A DNA stretch of 64,000 nt, from contig NZ_CP071246.1 of the NCBI RefSeq assembly GCF_021496665.1, positions 744,001 through 808,000 on the forward strand, in the 5' to 3' direction. A model generated the notes under the pieces. That model did not search any database and was not told where the DNA came from. It saw nothing but the letters and a program-made list of their open reading frames with translations. The position numbers and the translations under genes are program-made. Position 1 is the stretch's first letter. Every line of letters begins with the position of its first letter. The stretch comes from Corynebacterium sp. CNCTC7651. Lineage in GTDB: Bacteria > Actinomycetota > Actinomycetes > Mycobacteriales > Mycobacteriaceae. Positions 61,096-64,000 of this stretch are shown piece by piece.

Positions 61096-64000
61096 CTAGC
61101 GGTGCGCCGCCCACATGGCCGCGTAGCGCCCGCCGGCGGCGATCAGCTCGTCCGGAGTGCCGTCTTCGACCACCTCGCCGCCGTCGATCACCAGGATCCG
61201 GTCCGCGCGCGCCGCCGTGGCCAGACGGTGGGCGACGATCACGGAGGTCCGCCCGGCCGTGGCGGAGTCGGCGGCGTCCAGCACGGCGCGTTCGGTGGCT
61301 GGGTCCAACGTTGCGGTGGCCTCGTCCAGCAGCACCACGTCCGGCTGCAGCATCTCGGCGCGCGCGAGCGCGATGATCTGCCGCTGGCCCGAACTCAAGC
61401 CGCGCCCTCGGCCGCCGACACGCGCCGTGAACCCGCCCGGGATGGCCGCAATCACGTCCAGCGCGCCGATGCGCCGCACGGCGTCCTCCACCTCGGCATC
61501 GCTCGAGCCGGGTACGCCGTATGCGATGTTCGCCGCCACCGTGCCCTCGAACAGGGTGGATTCCTGCGGCACCTGGGCGAGCGCACGCCGCCACTGCGCG
61601 AGCGGGAACTCCGCGACATCCCTCCCGGACGCGCGCACCGCGCCTGAGGTTGGATCATAAAACCGGGCCAGCAGCTTGACGACGGTCGATTTCCCCGCCC
61701 CCGTCGGCCCCACCAACGCCACTGTCTCCCCGGGGCGCAGGACAAGGTCCATGTGGTCGATGACCTGGGGCGACTTCGGGTCGTCGGGGCGGTAGGTAAA
61801 GGAGACGTCGTCAAGCATGAGCTCCCCGCGCGCGGCGGAGGAAGCCCCGGGGGTAGCACCGGTGTCGGGGACGGTGGTGCGTTCCGCGAGGAGGGCGGTG
61901 ATGCGCTCGAAGCTGACGGTGGCTTGCTGCCAGGAGTCGAAGATCTGGCCGAGCTGCTGGATGGGGCCGTAGAGCAGGCCGAGGTACATGGTGAAGGCGA
62001 CAAGGACGCCGACGGAGAGGCTGCCTTCCGCGACGCGCTGCGCGCCGACGCCGATGACCACGGCCGTCATGACCTGGCTGATCGCCTGCATGCCGGGGAA
62101 GTACGTGGCCACCAGCGCGGCGGTGCGTACGCGGAGCCGGCGGTACTCGTCGGACATGGCGGTGAAGCGGGCTTCCGCAGCTGCTTCGCCGCGGTGCATC
62201 TGGGTGATGCGGATGCCGCCGATGAGCTCCGCGAACTCGCCGTTGACGGCGGAGACCTGCTGGCGCGCCGCGGTGTAAGTGCGTTTGGAGAAGCGGCGGA
62301 ACACCGCTGTCGCCGCCACGATCAGCGGCACGGCGATAAGTGCGACGAGCGTGAGCGTGAGATCCGTGGCCACCAGCATCACGGACACGCCAACCAGGCT
62401 GCCCACCGCCACAATCGCCTGGGCCAGGCCGGATTGGAGGAAGGAGCTCAAGGTGTCTATGTCCGTGGTCATGCGGGTGATGATCTTGCCGGACAGCCTC
62501 GACTCGAAGTAGCTCAAGCCCAGCTGCTGCAGGTGCGCGTAGCTGCGCAGACGCAGGCCGTAGAGCAGGCGCTCGCCCGCCCGGGCGGAGAGGACGGTCA
62601 CGGCCGCGTCCGCCGCCCACGCCGCGAGCACGACCATGAGCGCAAGCGCACCGATGCGCACGAGGTAGCCGGTGTCGGCGCGCTCGATGCCGCCGTCGAT
62701 GGCCGCGCGGATCAGCGTGGGAAACGCCAGGTCCGCCACCACACCGACCACCAGCAGCGCCACCGTCGCGGCGATGAGCCAGCGCACCGCCTTGAACAGG
62801 TTGGCCACCTTGAACTCGCTGGACGGCGTGCGCAGCCGCTCAAGTTCCGCGTCGGCGAGACCGGGGCGCTCCGACGCCGGCGGGAGCTTGGCCACGCGCT
62901 CCAAAAGCTCCGGCGTGGCGTTGACCGGCGCGTTCCTGCCGCCGCCCCCGCCCTTGCTGCCGACGGTGGGCGCGAGCACGCGGCCTTCGCCGGTGGGCTC
63001 GGTGCCGGATGCAGCCTCGGGCCACAGCAGCTCCCGCGGGGGCTCGTGCTTATCGACGTTTGTTTCAACCGTCCCCGGGTCCATCACCCGCGCGTACGCC
63101 GCGGTGGCCACGATGTCCTCGCGTGGCCCGTCGGCGACGACGCGGCCGGTGTCCATCACCACCACGCGGTCCGCGTGGTCCACGGTGGATTGGCGGTGCG
63201 CCACCGCAATCACGGTCACGCCCTCGAGGTGTTGGCGCAGGTTGGCCAGGATGATGGCTTCGTTTTGGGCGTCGATGGCGGAGGTGGCGTCGTCAAGCAG
63301 CAGCACCGCGGGGCGGGTGAGCAGGGCGCGGGCGAGCGCGATGCGCTGGCGCTGGCCGCCGGAGAGGGTGAGGCCGCGCTCGCCGACCTCGGTGGCGTAG
63401 CCGTCGGGGAGGCGCTCGATGAACTCGTCTGCGCGGGCGAGGCGGGCGGCTTCGCGCACCGCGGCATCGAGCGCGTCCGGGCCCTGGTTGCGCAGTTCTT
63501 CCGTGGCGCCGAGGGCGATGTTGTCGAAGACGGAGGCGGAGAATAGGAAGGCCTCGTCGAACACGCAGGTGACCTTTGTCCGCAGCTCCTTAAGTGGGAG
63601 GCTGGGGTAGGGGATTGGGGTGTTCGAGGAAGCGTCGATAAGCAGGATGCTCCCTGCGTCCGGCTCGTAAAAGCCGCCGGCGAGCTGGACCGCCATGGAT
63701 TTGCCCGCGCCGGGCGGGCCGACGACGGCGACGGTTTCGCCGGGCGCGGCGGTGAGCGAGACGTCGCGTAAGACCTGGTGCCCGCCGGTGGCGAAGTCCA
63801 CGTTGCGGAAGGCGATGCCGCACGCGCCGGCGGGGGCGGTGCCGGTGGGAGCGTGTGTGGGCGCGGGGGCGAGGGAGAGGACATCCTCGAGGCGGTCGAC
63901 GGAGCTCATGCCCATCTGCATGCGCACGTACTGGCTGGTCAGCATGGCCATCTGGGATGTCATGGAGGTGAGGTAGCCCGTGAACGCCACGAAGGCGCCG
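61096..64000 (-). CDS. fused tandem ABC exporter, 5' end beyond window
   Basis: At least 968 residues of a two-in-one ABC exporter; the frame is open through the right edge with G-A-F-V-A-F-T-G-Y, a phrase from the last helices of a first membrane domain. Then NBD1 (G-P-P-G-A-G-K-S, L-S-G-G-Q-R-Q-R, V-L-L-L-D-D-A-T), a linker, a second six-helix domain, and NBD2 (G-P-T-G-A-G-K-S, L-S-S-G-Q-R-Q, V-V-L-L-D-E-A-T). The first Walker B carries Asp after the Asp, not Glu, so site 1 is probably degenerate. The linker includes N-V-D-K-H-E-P-P, encoded by a dispersed-motif copy (63048). The pairing with downstream odhA is common in corynebacteria; the substrate is unknown. Confidence 0.9.
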   Translation of the reverse strand, partial: GAFVAFTGYLTSMTSQMAMLTSQYVRMQMGMSSVDRLEDVLSLAPAPTHAPTGTAPAGACGIAFRNVDFATGGHQVLRDVSLTAAPGETVAVVGPPGAGKSMAVQLAGGFYEPDAGSILLIDASSNTPIPYPSLPLKELRTKVTCVFDEAFLFSASVFDNIALGATEELRNQGPDALDAAVREAARLARADEFIERLPDGYATEVGERGLTLSGGQRQRIALARALLTRPAVLLLDDATSAIDAQNEAIILANLRQHLEGVTVIAVAHRQSTVDHADRVVVMDTGRVVADGPREDIVATAAYARVMDPGTVETNVDKHEPPRELLWPEAASGTEPTGEGRVLAPTVGSKGGGGGRNAPVNATPELLERVAKLPPASERPGLADAELERLRTPSSEFKVANLFKAVRWLIAATVALLVVGVVADLAFPTLIRAAIDGGIERADTGYLVRIGALALMVVLAAWAADAAVTVLSARAGERLLYGLRLRSYAHLQQLGLSYFESRLSGKIITRMTTDIDTLSSFLQSGLAQAIVAVGSLVGVSVMLVATDLTLTLVALIAVPLIVAATAVFRRFSKRTYTAARQQVSAVNGEFAELIGGIRITQMHRGEAAAEARFTAMSDEYRRLRVRTAALVATYFPGMQAISQVMTAVVIGVGAQRVAEGSLSVGVLVAFTMYLGLLYGPIQQLGQIFDSWQQATVSFERITALLAERTTVPDTGATPGASSAARGELMLDDVSFTYRPDDPKSPQVIDHMDLVLRPGETVALVGPTGAGKSTVVKLLARFYDPTSGAVRASGRDVAEFPLAQWRRALAQVPQESTLFEGTVAANIAYGVPGSSDAEVEDAVRRIGALDVIAAIPGGFTARVGGRGRGLSSGQRQIIALARAEMLQPDVVLLDEATATLDPATERAVLDAADSATAGRTSVIVAHRLATAARADRILVIDGGEVVEDGTPDELIAAGGRYAAMWAAHR

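Larger units (their letters stand above)
4195..63643. repeat. dispersed 11-mer CGTCGAWAAGC, 26 copies
   Basis: CGTCGATAAGC on the plus strand starts at 7611, 8657, 11314, 17035, 34506, 52401, 57204, 59874 and 63633; its complement GCTTATCGACG starts at 21611, 29919, 31768, 36297, 39070, 46473 and 63048. CGTCGAAAAGC starts at 20541, 39295, 42259 and 50123; its complement GCTTTTCGACG at 23679, 32077, 43144, 54316 and 54528. CGTCGACAAGC is at 4195. Several extend to ...AAGCATGAG. Most copies lie in genes, read as L-I-D, L-F-D, V-D-K, V-E-K or other frames; three are intergenic. Confidence 0.9.

Overview
The window is a 64 kb chromosomal piece from a high-GC actinobacterium, almost certainly Corynebacterium or a close relative. 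The evidence is the gene content and order: E2-E1 fused 2-oxoglutarate dehydrogenase OdhA, mycothiol gene mshB, typA-mshB-fdxC-dapC, two dapD-type genes with dapE, a LOG-folP2-gpgS-DivIVA-DUF3117 run, divergent glgA/glgC, and sigE-cseE-tatB/mrp. Many start codons lie exactly 7 nt behind a TANNNT -10 hexamer, which is the pattern of the leaderless transcripts common in corynebacteria. The species cannot be fixed from the sequence alone.

Layout. 1-2.7 kb: a class A beta-lactamase-like hydrolase (cut by the window edge), a HEAT-repeat DNA alkylation repair protein and ku, all leftward; ligD diverges from ku through a 37 bp gap, giving a complete two-gene bacterial NHEJ module. 5.1-11.3 kb: small genes, two MFS transporters that are both broken, a methyltransferase-like protein and a lipid-anchored DUF4185 protein. 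11.4-21 kb: a selenium block with a selenocysteine formate dehydrogenase (in-frame UGA plus SECIS-like hairpin), its Fe-S and NrfD-type membrane subunits, selD, tRNA-Sec, selA and selB. 21-29.7 kb: cupin, hypothetical, DUF808 and a dipeptide/oligopeptide ABC operon. 29.9-36.7 kb: DUF402 and secreted proteins, then typA-mshB-membrane protein-fdxC-dapC-gtrA. 36.7-44.2 kb: HNH-family remnant, GNAT, dapD, two amino acid permeases, dapD2, dapE. 44.3-48.2 kb: LOG, folP2, gpgS, DivIVA-domain, DUF3117, RlmA-like. 48.2-52.9 kb: a degenerate GH32-like protein, glgA, glgC, O-methyltransferase. 53-57 kb: sigE-cseE-tatB, mrp, stress protein, lipoprotein. 57-64 kb: odhA (frameshifted as given) and a fused tandem ABC exporter cut by the right edge.

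The most notable findings are: (1) an 11-mer, CGTCGAWAAGC, present 25 times plus one C variant on both strands, in genes in several reading frames and beside terminators, hundreds of times above chance; (2) the complete selenocysteine module next to its only visible client; (3) four structural lesions in otherwise conserved genes (71 bp, 81 bp and 5 bp tandem duplications, and one deletion), real mutations or assembly errors; (4) two perfect DnaA boxes inside a direct repeat far from any origin-type genes. No CRISPR array, rRNA, IS element or prophage was seen.
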